A stretch of DNA of 64,000 bases, from contig NC_059546.1 in the NCBI RefSeq assembly GCF_905220415.1, positions 3,410,001-3,474,000 of the forward strand, read 5' to 3'. Below the pieces are notes generated by a model. That model made no database searches, was not told the origin of the DNA, and saw only the letters and a list, made by a program, of their open reading frames with translations. Made by a program: the position numbers and the translations under genes. The DNA comes from Colias croceus (taxonomy: Eukaryota; Arthropoda; Insecta; Lepidoptera; Pieridae). Of this stretch, positions 26,301 through 33,185 are shown one piece after another (position 1 is the stretch's first letter; each line of letters starts with the position of its first letter).

Positions 26301-28768
26301 TCGTCAAAATGGCCACCAGTATTTTTTGTAGGTATCAGTTCACTAGAAAAATAACACGTATACTTAGAGCAAAAATAATATACCTAGCCAAAACTATTTA
26401 AGCTTTAATATATACTACTAATAAAACTTAAGAAATATATGATATAGGAGGATTCCGGGGCACCAGCTATAAGTCATGGGCACCTGGTCGCTGTCACGGT
26501 CGGCGGGGCGGAGTCGGAAGGCGACGAAGTGGCTATCGGTATGAAAATCAGCTGCTATTGCTCGTGGATTGCGGAACATTTGCCGTAAGTACCCACAGTA
26601 CACATACATTGGAATAGAGTTCTTTTTTTAACCTTTTTGAAGTGAAACTTCTTAAGGCGCGAGTAAAATATTGTAGGTCATGGCAATGCCGGCACGTTAT
26701 GGAGTAAGGAGATGATTTTCGTATCTTTGAATCTTGCTAAAGAAGTTTCATTTCTGACACGTGTGCTCGGCACACACGCTCTTTTCTAACAGTAGAACAT
26801 GGTAGAACAACAGTTGTTTGTGCGTATAAATCCGTGTTATTAATCGGACTGCAGGCATAAAAGAACTGAAGAATAAAAGTTAGGCTGTATTAAGAAGAAA
26901 TGAAAAAATATCGAATTATAAATGTGATGAAAAAATTAAATCGAATCAATTCATTATTTTAGTAGGTATGGTATGTATCACCGTGTATTATGTTAGGTTG
27001 TAAGACTCTAATTCTAAATCCTAAGCAATATTTTTCATTTTCAAATCTTATTTCTGTTATTTATGAAAACGTAACGATTGCAAATATAGACTCACATCCG
27101 ACATGGCAGTAACGATTGGAACGGGATTCTCATGACAGGCAAATGGATAGCGTTCGTTTAGATTCCAAACGGTAAACCGTTTCGATAACTTTTATCGAAC
27201 CGGAAACTATAATTATCGTATCTATGAAACATAAAATTGTTAAAGAAGTGTTTATTGACATAATATGTGTTATTTGTTTTTAAGAATATCATTACATATG
27301 TCGTTACACATCCACCCCAACCCTCTGGGCATTAACATTTGTGACTTCAAATCGTCCACTTGTTAAAGTTAATTAAATAAGTTTAATTTTACTTTTATTT
27401 TATTTCTTTTTAAAAAAGTCAAAGCGCTCCCGCAAAGTTTAACTATGTATAAAATATGTGTAAATTACAATTGAGTCGATACATATCAAACTCCGGTAAG
27501 TCCACTCCCCGCCAAAATTGAGATAACAATGGCGCCAATTTTGAATTGTAAAACTAAACCAGTCTGTACTTTTCAAAGTTAGGTAAGTCAATCGTATCTA
27601 TATTAAAATAAGGTCTAAAGTAAATGTTTTTTTTCAAACGCCGGTATGTCCGTCGACAGTGGTTTATCAAACTCAGGTAAGTCCATTTCGACCAATCACA
27701 GCGCAGTATGGCACTAAAATGGCTGCCATTTCTCTCAATTTTGTTGAAGCTAACACGTGTGACCAATGCTTATAAATCGTTTTAATTGATAAATGATGGA
27801 AGAAAACAGTTTTACTATAGAGGTGGTGGTTCTAGACAAAGCAAGGAAAAAAACAATATCAAAAGCTAAAACAGACAAGGCTCCGAAAACAGCTAAAAGA
27901 TAAATGAAACTAGACGCACAGCACACGCACAGTAGTTATTCCCAGCCATAAAGCCCAGGGCCGTACTGAGATTTTTCAACCGTTTTGATTTATTGAGCCT
28001 TCTCTTTGACCAGCAGTGGGATGATAAAGGTTAATAATAATAATAATTTGTATCTTTTAATTTACATATTTTATTTTAATGTCCAATACTTACAACGCGC
28101 CGAACTATCTACCTATTTCCACCACCTCAGTACGTCCCAAAACTAAGTTCTATCAAAGTCCTGTAAGTCCATTCGAGATTTTTCAAATTCCTGTAAGTCC
28201 AAGACGATGTTTTTCAAAACCCGGTAAGTCTTGCTGGTACATATCAAACGCCTGTATGTCCAGATTTAAATCTAATTTTGTGGCATAATCATCAAGTAAT
28301 ACGTTTCTTTTTCTTCGTAAAAATAATTCTAATGTATTATATTATATCCGTCATAAATTATAAAGGTCCAAACATATTGTTTTTTTAAGTTATTAAAAAT
28401 ACCTCGATTCCCACATTTCTGTTAGAATGGACTTACCGGAGTTTGATATGTATCGACTCAATTAATTAAGTTATTGTAATACAGCACTTGTAATCGGTTA
28501 CCGAATACGTTTTTTAGGGCAAGTTACAATAAAAAATTACAGATTTTAGAGGGATTTAAAATTATTATTCCTCATATTATATTTAATCAAGATGTAACAA
28601 ACACTACAATGAGCTTATTAATGAAAGTTAAATTATTATTATTTTTTCAGTGATGGTGGTCCTCTAATGCAGTGCTGCAACAACTGCTGTGATCCCGCCG
28701 TGGTTCGTTATTCAGAGAATAATCGAGAAGAAAGGCGACTGCGTCGGAAAAAGAAAAGGAGGCTATAA
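10811..28768 (+). CDS. S1 (trypsin-fold) serine protease-like protein, 13 exons, 449 aa model
   Basis: A secreted or membrane-targeted S1-family protein assembled from 13 GT-AG exons that keep one frame to the TAA at 28766. Residues 1-25 form a hydrophobic, signal-like start. Residues 28-161 are the first beta-barrel: RTCTGTII (46-53), TIAHC with His63, HDLALV with Asp115, and VISWG (151-155). Residues 162-316 are a charged Lys/Arg/Glu/Tyr-rich insertion placed where the autolysis loop should be. The second barrel resumes at about 320 (VEVFGF, Cys pair near 332 and 355), then EDSGAP with Ser368, CYCSWIAEHLP, a CC-x2-CC motif and a polybasic end. No Ile-Val-Gly-Gly activation site is visible. 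The nucleophile loop departs from GDSGGP, so activity is doubtful. S1 homology and exon phases are firm; the first two exons and the start are less so. Expression and substrate are unknown. Confidence 0.8.
11016..11049 (+). CDS. protease-like gene, exon 2
   Basis: A 34-nt exon between acceptor CTATATTGCAG and donor GTGAGT. It encodes EDSYSFVALI, which matches the segment before the first cysteine in S1 proteases (the PYxVxL region). It enters in phase 1 and leaves in phase 2, fitting both neighbours. Confidence 0.65.
11391..11474 (+). CDS. protease-like gene, exon 3 (catalytic His)
   Basis: Acceptor ATGTTCCAG, donor GTTAGT. Encodes IVLTDGAKRTCTGTII and VVITIAHC, the His57 motif of S1 proteases, with the Cys pair normally joined as Cys42-Cys58. 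Using the GTTAGT donor rather than GTATGG four bases on keeps phase with exon 4. Confidence 0.85.
12110..12280 (+). repeat. SINE-type repeat, family A (intron 3)
   Basis: Head ACTAGCGGTCCGCCCCGGCT, core TTTCTCAGAGTCTAAAGATT, tail CATACATACAAACC then ATATAATATTAG. Same sense as the gene. Confidence 0.75.
12612..12892 (+). mobile_element. AACCGACTTC repeat, complete copy (intron 3)
   Basis: Bounded by AACCGACTTCAAAAAAAA and TTTGAAGTCGGTT followed by a GTTTTTAACGCAG end; the internal blocks CCGATTACTCCGAGGTTTC and GATGGTGTCGAATTGGTCCC are shared with copies at 15278, 23052 and 61143. The inverted termini suggest a MITE. ORFs through it exist on several copies but are not genes. Confidence 0.7.
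13153..13441 (+). CDS. protease-like gene, exon 4 (catalytic Asp)
   Basis: Acceptor AAACTTTACAG, donor GTAAGA. Encodes residues 66-161 of the model: a charged start, FVVIGTKKMF, the YLPIERVIIHPDF strand typical of S1 proteases, HDLALV carrying the Asp102 equivalent, and VISWGRCK. The downstream frame closes within the intron, as expected. GC content is clearly above the flanking introns. Confidence 0.92.
14127..14186 (+). CDS. protease-like gene, exon 5 (insertion cassette 1)
   Basis: 60 nt, phase 0 at both ends, acceptor TTAATTTCAG, donor GTAAAA. Encodes 20 residues (starts ILKPKTTREYW) with no S1 counterpart. Skipping it would keep the frame. Confidence 0.7.
14208..14390 (-). repeat. SINE-type repeat, family B (intron 5)
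   Basis: Minus-strand copy: the (GTTT)n run at about 14215 is the tail side and GCTCGTACCTAGTA the head. Confidence 0.7.
14531..14608 (+). CDS. protease-like gene, exon 6 (insertion cassette 2)
   Basis: 78 nt, phase 0-0, acceptor TCTTTTTCAG, donor GTGAAT. Encodes 26 very basic residues (EQTRLRKRFKVTSRGKHRYD and on). Confidence 0.7.
15278..15510 (-). mobile_element. AACCGACTTC repeat, minus-strand copy (intron 6)
   Basis: Runs from AAGTGATAACTGCGTT through AACCGACTTCAAACTTGC to GAAGTCGGTT. The 73-codon open frame across it is a by-product of the repeat. Confidence 0.7.
15691..15816 (+). CDS. protease-like gene, exon 7 (insertion cassette 3)
   Basis: 126 nt, phase 0-0. The acceptor TATTTGTTAG keeps the frame open; the CAG ten bases later would hit a stop at once. 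Encodes 42 residues, acidic and Ser/Glu-rich towards the end (SEYSQWQRTHIENSEENI). Confidence 0.7.
15951..16110 (+). repeat. SINE-type repeat, family B, shortened (intron 7)
   Basis: ACTAGCTGTT head lacking part of the usual GGTTT block, CCTCCTCGATAAATAGGCT core, CAGCTTTATATATTATAG tail. Confidence 0.65.
16739..16816 (+). CDS. protease-like gene, exon 8 (insertion cassette 4)
   Basis: 78 nt, phase 0-0, acceptor TTTTATGTCGGCAG, donor GTAGGT. Encodes 26 polar residues (DLLYEQLNNQSDFDSAEDKK and on). Same length as exon 6 and also ends TK, but the rest is not clearly similar. Confidence 0.75.
16817..18927. other. intron 8, 2.1 kb
   Basis: Holds the family D repeat below and a fragment starting TTTCGCCCGCGG at about 17768 that resembles the head of a SINE-type repeat but soon diverges. 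No exon supported. Confidence 0.6.
17208..17527 (-). repeat. SINE-type repeat, family D, with (TCTG)n (intron 8)
   Basis: Minus-strand full copy: tail AATAAATCTGTAGAAGGGTC, a long TCTG microsatellite at 17308-17358, core AAACTTGGTATAATTATACC, head CCGCGCGGACGGAGTCGCGG to AGCTAGTT. The open frame over the TCTG run is spurious. Confidence 0.8.
18928..19050 (+). CDS. protease-like gene, exon 9 (insertion cassette 5)
   Basis: 123 nt, phase 0-0, acceptor GTATTTAACAG, donor GTGAGT. Encodes 41 Lys/Arg/Tyr-rich residues (VALDKFQSKMDIRKMRSSYL and on), last part of the insertion. Confidence 0.75.
19359..19452 (+). CDS. protease-like gene, exon 10 (start of second barrel)
   Basis: Acceptor AACTTCACAG, donor GTGAGT, phase 0 to 1. 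Encodes LTVEVFGFINVASCKKI, matching the strand that leads to Cys168 in S1 proteases. Confidence 0.8.
19519..19571 (+). CDS. protease-like gene, exon 11 (Cys182 region)
   Basis: Acceptor TATTGGCGCAG, donor GTAAGT, phase 1 to 0. Encodes QNGNEVICYASENRFVTV. The Cys pairs with that of exon 10 as Cys168-Cys182 does. The last residues fill positions 189-192, where Phe replaces the specificity residue and Thr replaces Cys191. A short intron (66 bp) separates it from exon 10. Confidence 0.85.
19797..19823. repeat. perfect 11-bp hairpin in intron 11
   Basis: AGACACAATAG, 5-nt loop, CTATTGTGTCT, inside a GC-richer block (19770-19850). No other context. Confidence 0.6.
20022..20201 (-). repeat. SINE-type repeat, family A (intron 11)
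   Basis: Minus-strand copy ending GGGGTGGACCGCTAGT; carries a short TCTG run. Confidence 0.75.
20202..21614. other. intron 11, unique part
   Basis: No exon or repeat supported in this AT-rich stretch. Confidence 0.5.
22058..22271 (+). repeat. SINE-type repeat, family E, partly inside the foldback arm
   Basis: ACTAGATTTCCGCCCGCGGC head, CCCGTTCCCGTGGGATTACC, AAATTTCATTGTAATCGGTT, tail of CACA and TTTCGCATTTATTATATT. The first 55 bp or so also occur inverted at 24283-24345. Confidence 0.75.
22272..22460 (+). repeat. SINE-type repeat, family A
   Basis: ACTAGCGGTCCGCCCCGGCT head directly abutting the tail of the family E copy, tail TATAATATTAGTATAGAAG. An (AATG)n run follows at about 22466-22487. 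Confidence 0.8.
23052..23213 (-). mobile_element. AACCGACTTC repeat, truncated
   Basis: Matches the 15278 copy from ATAACTGCGTT to GAATCACGTAAAT and then stops abruptly, where the tRNA-like hairpin region begins. Confidence 0.65.
23240..23341. repeat. hairpin containing a tRNA T-arm / pol III B box
   Basis: GCGGGTTCGAGTCCCGC (23285-23301) is a perfect T-arm stem-loop with a B box (GGTTCGAGTCC). It is enclosed by an 11-bp stem, TTCGATCACGA (23268-23278) with TCGTGATCGAA (23303-23313), like an acceptor stem. No D or anticodon arm exists. An outer AT-rich inverted repeat (TAAATTTATAAA against TTTATAAATTTA) surrounds it. Not a functional tRNA as seen. Confidence 0.65.
23411..23926 (+). pseudogene. 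5'-truncated LINE fragment (reverse transcriptase C-terminal region)
   Basis: Frame from 23417 encodes SYGILLWGRAADIE and on, closely related to the copy at 50936-51953. A 4-bp insertion at about 23785 (AAATTCAGGTAAAA versus AAATTTAAAA) shifts the frame, and the similarity ends near AAAAGAGCAACTAT. Dead copy inside the foldback element. Confidence 0.85.
24556..25190. repeat. 159-bp tandem repeat, four units, in right foldback arm
   Basis: Units begin GGAGCAATTTTTTTG at 24556, 24714, 24873 and 25032, with a partial fifth at 25191. The last three are almost identical; the first is more diverged. 159 is divisible by three, so a repetitive open frame (24839-25213) runs through it; I do not consider that a gene. 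Confidence 0.9.
25265..26080. other. intron 11, unique part after the foldback element
   Basis: AT-rich, nothing recognised. Confidence 0.5.
26081..26282. mobile_element. MITE-like unit with terminal hairpin
   Basis: GCCCTCTTCACAATCGA (26083-26099) and its perfect inverse (26105-26121) form a 17-bp stem with a 5-nt loop. A third copy of the motif, ATTGTGAAGAGAGCCC, closes the unit at 26267-26282 in inverted sense to the first. No ORF. No clear target duplication. Confidence 0.5.
26448..26584 (+). CDS. protease-like gene, exon 12 (catalytic Ser)
   Basis: Acceptor ATATGATATAG, donor GTAAGT, phase 0 to 2. Encodes EDSGAPAISHGHLVAVTVGG and later ISCYCSWIAEHLP, matching the Ser195 loop and the terminal YxxWI helix of S1 proteases. 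The residue before the Asp is Glu; if the AG three bases later were used it would be Val. Either way the oxyanion Gly193 is missing. Confidence 0.9.
26585..27468. other. intron 12, first part
   Basis: No exon seen. The motif GTGTGCTCGGCACACACGCT at 26760 recurs inverted in intron 8 (about 16885-16910) with neighbouring shared words (TTTCAAAG, AAGAAGTTTC), so an undefined repeat is present in both places. Confidence 0.4.
27469..28463. mobile_element. 995-bp inverted-repeat element with GGTAAGTCC array
   Basis: A 36-bp perfect terminal inverted repeat (AATTGAGTCGATACATATCA and on, ending GGTAAGTCCA) bounds the element. Inside are diverged copies of a word like TCAAACYCCKGTAAGTCC at about 27493, 27580, 27640, 27672, 28160, 28191, 28221 and 28251. 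A 36-codon frame (27793-27903, Lys-rich) lies in the middle and may be a remnant. No clear target duplication and no transposase. Confidence 0.75.
28651..28768 (+). CDS. protease-like gene, exon 13 (C-terminal tail)
   Basis: Acceptor TATTTTTTCAG, phase 2 entry, stop TAA 28766-28768. Encodes DGGPLMQCCNNCCDP and ends with a run of Arg/Lys (ERRLRRKKKRRL). Such a tail is not part of the S1 domain. Confidence 0.85.
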
Positions 28769-28774
28769 AATAAA
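28769..28774 (+). terminator. polyadenylation signal AATAAA
   Basis: AATAAA directly after the stop codon. A cleavage site within about 30 bp would give a very short 3' UTR; further downstream signals are possible. Confidence 0.55.
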
Positions 28775-29524
28775 TATTTGTTTTTGCTATTTTATTTTAA
28801 TCTGTGACCATCATAATATTATAGTCCCACTAAAATTTTATAAATAAACATCTTACCCTTAAGAGTTTAGAAAAAAAATATTACATAGGTACAGGCGGTA
28901 CAGCGCAAATAATGTTCAACTAGCACTGATTTTCAGCTACTGATTACAGTTGAACAACAACTTTTTCTTTCGAGTGAATAATATAAGAATAGTCTATTGT
29001 CAAAATTATCTCTACCCTCTCGAAACTGATTTTGCAGCTTCCTGGAATTGATATTATAATAACGAAACAGGAAAACGTTCATATCTGTTTATGGCATCAG
29101 CTTCGTTATATTAAACTCCAAACATGCTCCAAGTAAACGAAAAGTTTCAAAAATATTTTCCTTATTTGAATTCAATTTATGCAAATAAGCTTACAGTGCC
29201 TTGTAATAAGATTTATGGCGACAGACTAATCCACTTGTAATCCGCTTTGTGCCCTAAACAGGAGAAAATACCTTATCTAATAAGATTAGATAAGACGTGC
29301 AATTTTGCCTTCGTTCTTTTTAAGAGCGGTTGTGATGATGTTATTAGATATTTTTAGTATTTCGATGGTTCAATTTCTGATATTGATCTGGTTGATATCA
29401 ATTTTTATATACATTTTTTATATAAATTTTGGTTATGAACGCCAAGCATATTGTTCATTCTGTTTCCAATATAAGTGACACGTATTCTGGATATTTAAAT
29501 GACTGGAAGTTGGAATATAATATT
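28775..29524. other. non-coding stretch after the protease-like gene
   Basis: No gene. CTTATCTAAT (29272-29281) and ATTAGATAAG (29285-29294) form an inverted pair of GATA-type sites. Confidence 0.5.
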
Positions 29525-29767
29525 ACTAGCTTTCCTCCCACGGCTTCGCCCGCGCAGTCAAAGAAAAACCCGCATGGTTCCCGTTCCCGTGGAATTTCCG
29601 GGATAAATCCTATCCCATGTCCTGGGGTAAAAAGTAGCCTATGTCCTTTCTCGGGTATCAAAATATCTCTATACCAAATTTCATGCAAATTGGTTCAGTA
29701 GTTAAGGCGTGATTGAGTAACAGATAGACAGACAGAGTTACTTTCGCATTTATAATATTAGTATGGA
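29525..29767 (+). repeat. SINE-type repeat, family E, full copy
   Basis: ACTAGCTTTCCTCCCACGGC head, CCCGTTCCCGTGGAATTTCC, TACCAAATTTCATGCAAATT, CAGACAGA run and TTTATAATATTAGTATGGAT tail. Open frames on both strands across it are spurious. Confidence 0.85.
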
Positions 29768-31592
29768 TGTAGGTAAACTACTTTGTTAGCCTTGAAAATG
29801 TGGAGTTTTCGAAGTTTGTAAATATATAAAATATGAAAATATGTACTCATATTATAATTTAAAACACAAGCAAAATTAAATATCCGCCTACAATATTTTT
29901 CCACAAGTTTGTATCCGCTCACTGAAGCAATAAATACTATCTTCACAGAATGTATCGTCAAATCTCGCAATTGGCTCGTTTCACCTTCAATAAGGTTTCA
30001 ATAGATCTTGATTATTCCTTGTAGTCACCATTGTGCTTTTAGTTTCCAAAAAGCACCATAAAGAATTCGTACTATATCGTCTAAAAAGTATTTTTATTCG
30101 CTCCCTGTAAATTATACTGTCCATATTTTTTTCTTTATAGCATTTAAATTATAATATAACGTAATTTAATTATAAATTACACTTTTTAAATGTTAATTAT
30201 TAAGTTACCTACATACTTCTCTGTAACTAAATTAGGCCAGACAAAACAATAGTTATTGTCGCTACTGCACTCACTTAATATACTTACTTATTTTAATTAT
30301 ATTTTCAGTTAATTCTTAATTATACGTAGAAACTTGTAAATAAATAAGACCAGATAAAACAATAGTTATCGTAGCTACTACGAAACGCTCAAATAAACCT
30401 CACGGAATTTATAGTCAATTCTTAATTCAAATAACTGAAAAATTTAGATTAAGGTTTTATATATTACCACCTACTTATCTACCCATTTGCAGAAAGTCCC
30501 TTTAGATGGGAATTAAGTCGGGTCGAATTTACAAACGCTTGTTCCGTCTTCAATCACGCATTATTATTGTTTCTATTAAACTTTACGTCGTTTCTGAGAA
30601 ATACCCAAACGGCAACAATAGTTATGAATAACTATAAAGAAAATTTAAGACCCCTCAGAGAATAATATTATTCCAGGAAAAGAGAGGCTTCTCGACTATT
30701 CAGTTTCATTAGAACGGTTGGCACGTTTTTTCGTTGGACAGTAATGGGTATCATAAATTGACGAATTAAATTCACTTGCCTCAAAAGAATTGATGTTTGG
30801 AAGAATGGATGAATTTTTTTTATTTTTTTTTTTTTTATTTTTTTTTTTATTTTTTTTTTTATGATATAATGTACATTGATGCAATCATAAACTCATTCGA
30901 GTTTTTCTTGAATGGAAGTGATATGCATGACAAGGATTTGAGACGAAAATAAAATATTTTTTTACCTACGTGTACGCACCAACCAACCAAGTAGATATTA
31001 TACTTTAGTCATTACGGCATATAGTTTTTGACTAAAATATTATTTTTATTAACTCTCGAAAAACTTGAAACACGATAAATCAAGATTGTAACAGTTATTC
31101 CTTCAAAAAATTATAATTTGAAATGTTTGAATACATAAATATTTTTCTGTTTAATTATTATTCTGATAAGTTAACTGAGTTTAGTAAAATTTAATATTTA
31201 GTAGGGATAGGTATATACATATTTATCAAGAATGGTTCGCCTCGAGGCATTCTACTGTAATTCTTGGAAAATAATTTATGTTAAAATATCTTCCTGTGAA
31301 TAAAATATTACTAAGACTTTCATGTTTTGCGTTTGTATTTGATCTACATTTGTGAATATATTATATTAAATTTTAATAAATTAACAGTAAGTTATGTTTA
31401 TTAAGCATACATTTATTATTTATTAATTGTACACCATCAATATATTATTGTTTAAAAATGTAAGTTCAACGAGAAATATCATATTAGATGTTATTTCAGG
31501 ATAACTCATAATATTTTAAAAATAATTTTGGTACCTACATTAGATACCTACTACCAACATAATAAAGTACCTTATGTTTCACTGAATTCAAT
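29768..31592. other. AT-rich non-coding stretch
   Basis: Contains an interrupted poly-T tract at 30814-30862 that yields a false poly-Lys frame on the minus strand. No gene supported. Confidence 0.6.
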
Positions 31593-31739
31593 ATGACTTT
31601 GATTATACCTTGTTCCAGTCAACAGAACAACGCCGAAACAGAGAGAACTTTCGAAGACAATACGGCACTAACTCAACATAGATTTGGGCACATCTTGTCC
31701 ACAATCCTAGGCCAATTAGCTGAACAATCTCAGGTTTAG
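31593..31739 (+). CDS. possible exon or small ORF, unrecognised
   Basis: ATG 31593 to TAG 31737 (48 codons), in a GC-richer island. An acceptor-like CTTGTTCCAG ends at 31618, followed by QQNNAETERTFEDNTALTQH and on. The phase matches the donor of protease exon 12, so this could be an alternative last exon. After the TAG the same frame stays open for about 74 more codons with a C-x2-C-x2-C-x2-C cluster near 31786. Family unknown. Confidence 0.35.
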   Translation: MTLIIPCSSQQNNAETERTFEDNTALTQHRFGHILSTILGQLAEQSQV

Positions 31740-32146
31740 AGACTTAGGCAACCACTACACACCGGATTCACAGGGTTATGTAGGATGTGCCCGGGCTGTG
31801 GTAATTGCCGAGTAATCCAGGCTCACGGGTGTCCCGCTATAATTGAGATGAACACACCTATTAACGGTGTAAGAAACATCATTTGTACTGGACGGATTAT
31901 CCTCTTTATCTCGCTATTGAGTTACATATGTAGTTACCAATATGGATGGATAAATATATAATATGTTTAATCTGTATTGGATAGTTGATTAGATATTGAT
32001 TAAAAGGTTAATATTACGCAGTTCAAATTAAACATGGATTTATCATGTATGATGTAGTTCTAATAATTTATCATTGAAATTAAAGATATGTATTTTGCTA
32101 ATATGTCAGTTCTCTAAATCGTAAAGTCAAATCTACTTTATTAAGA

Positions 32147-32489
32147 ACTAGCTTCCGCCCGCGACTCCGTCCGCGCGGAAAAATTAAGATTAATATTTTT
32201 TCTACGTATTTTTCCGGCATAAAAAGTATCCTATTTTATGCCCACGATAATAAGGTATAATAATTATACCAAGTTTCATCGAAATCGAACCGTTAGTTTT
32301 CACGTGATGCCTTCACATACAGACAGACAGACAGACGGACAGACAGACAGACAGACGAAAAATTTTTTAATCACATATTAATTGGGTTTGGTATAGATCC
32401 AGGAACACCCCTGCTATTTATTTTTTCAATATTTTCAATGTACAGAATTGACCCTTCTACAGATTTATTATAACTATATTGTATAGATT
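32147..32489 (+). repeat. SINE-type repeat, family D, full copy
   Basis: ACTAGCTTCCGCCCGCGACT head, (ACAG)n at about 32319-32356, TTTTTTCAATATTTTCAATG, TGACCCTTCTACAGATTTAT tail ending GTATAGATT. Confidence 0.85.
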
Positions 32490-33009
32490 CTATTGGAATG
32501 AATGAGATTCAGTCATAAATATAACTTCAGTCATATTAAAACAAATCTTAAAGTTGAAACTATTTTATGTCCTTAATTTAAATGCAAGATAATGTCGTCT
32601 ATTAGCACGACATTCACGACATTAAATGTGACACAGTTACAGCATTACTATGTAAAACGTTAAATTATATACCGTATAAATTTACTCGCTTTGTTGCTTG
32701 AATATTCCGTACATTGTAAGTTTGATATAGTAACAGTACTTGGAACTTTGATTGTACCACTTGAAACTAGACATACGTCTTGTACAAATTTTAAGACGTA
32801 AGTTTATTCGAAGGCGTGCCAAGAGCAATATATTTTAGTGCCAAAACATCTAGCAGTTATACTTTATCCATGGAGGGTACTTGCAAATTGAAAAAATAAA
32901 TTTTGCTTGAGAAGATTAAATTCCATTATATTATATTAAATTTTATTCTCTCAAACCGGCCATTAATTTTTAATTATAATTCAACTATGGACATGGTTCA
33001 ATACATGGT

Positions 33010-33185
33010 TCAATCTTTACATATAAAAATGAATCGCAAAATGTGTTGGTAAGCGCATAACTCGAGAACGGCTGAACCGATTTCGATAATTCTTTTTTTA
33101 TTATATTTCTTGAAGTACGAGGATGGATCTTATATAGAGAAAACGTAAACATGTACCACGGGCGAAGCCGGGGCGGACCGCTAGT
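33010..33185 (-). repeat. SINE-type repeat, family A variant
   Basis: Minus-strand copy whose head reads GGGGCGGACCGCTAGT; the tail half differs from other A copies (AACTCGAGAACGGCTGAACC), pointing to a chimeric or older subfamily. Confidence 0.65.

Noticed and set aside
29429..29701. ORFs on both strands
   Set aside because: They lie over the family E repeat copy.
30696..30884. Poly-Lys/Asn minus-strand ORF
   Set aside because: Caused by an interrupted poly-T tract.
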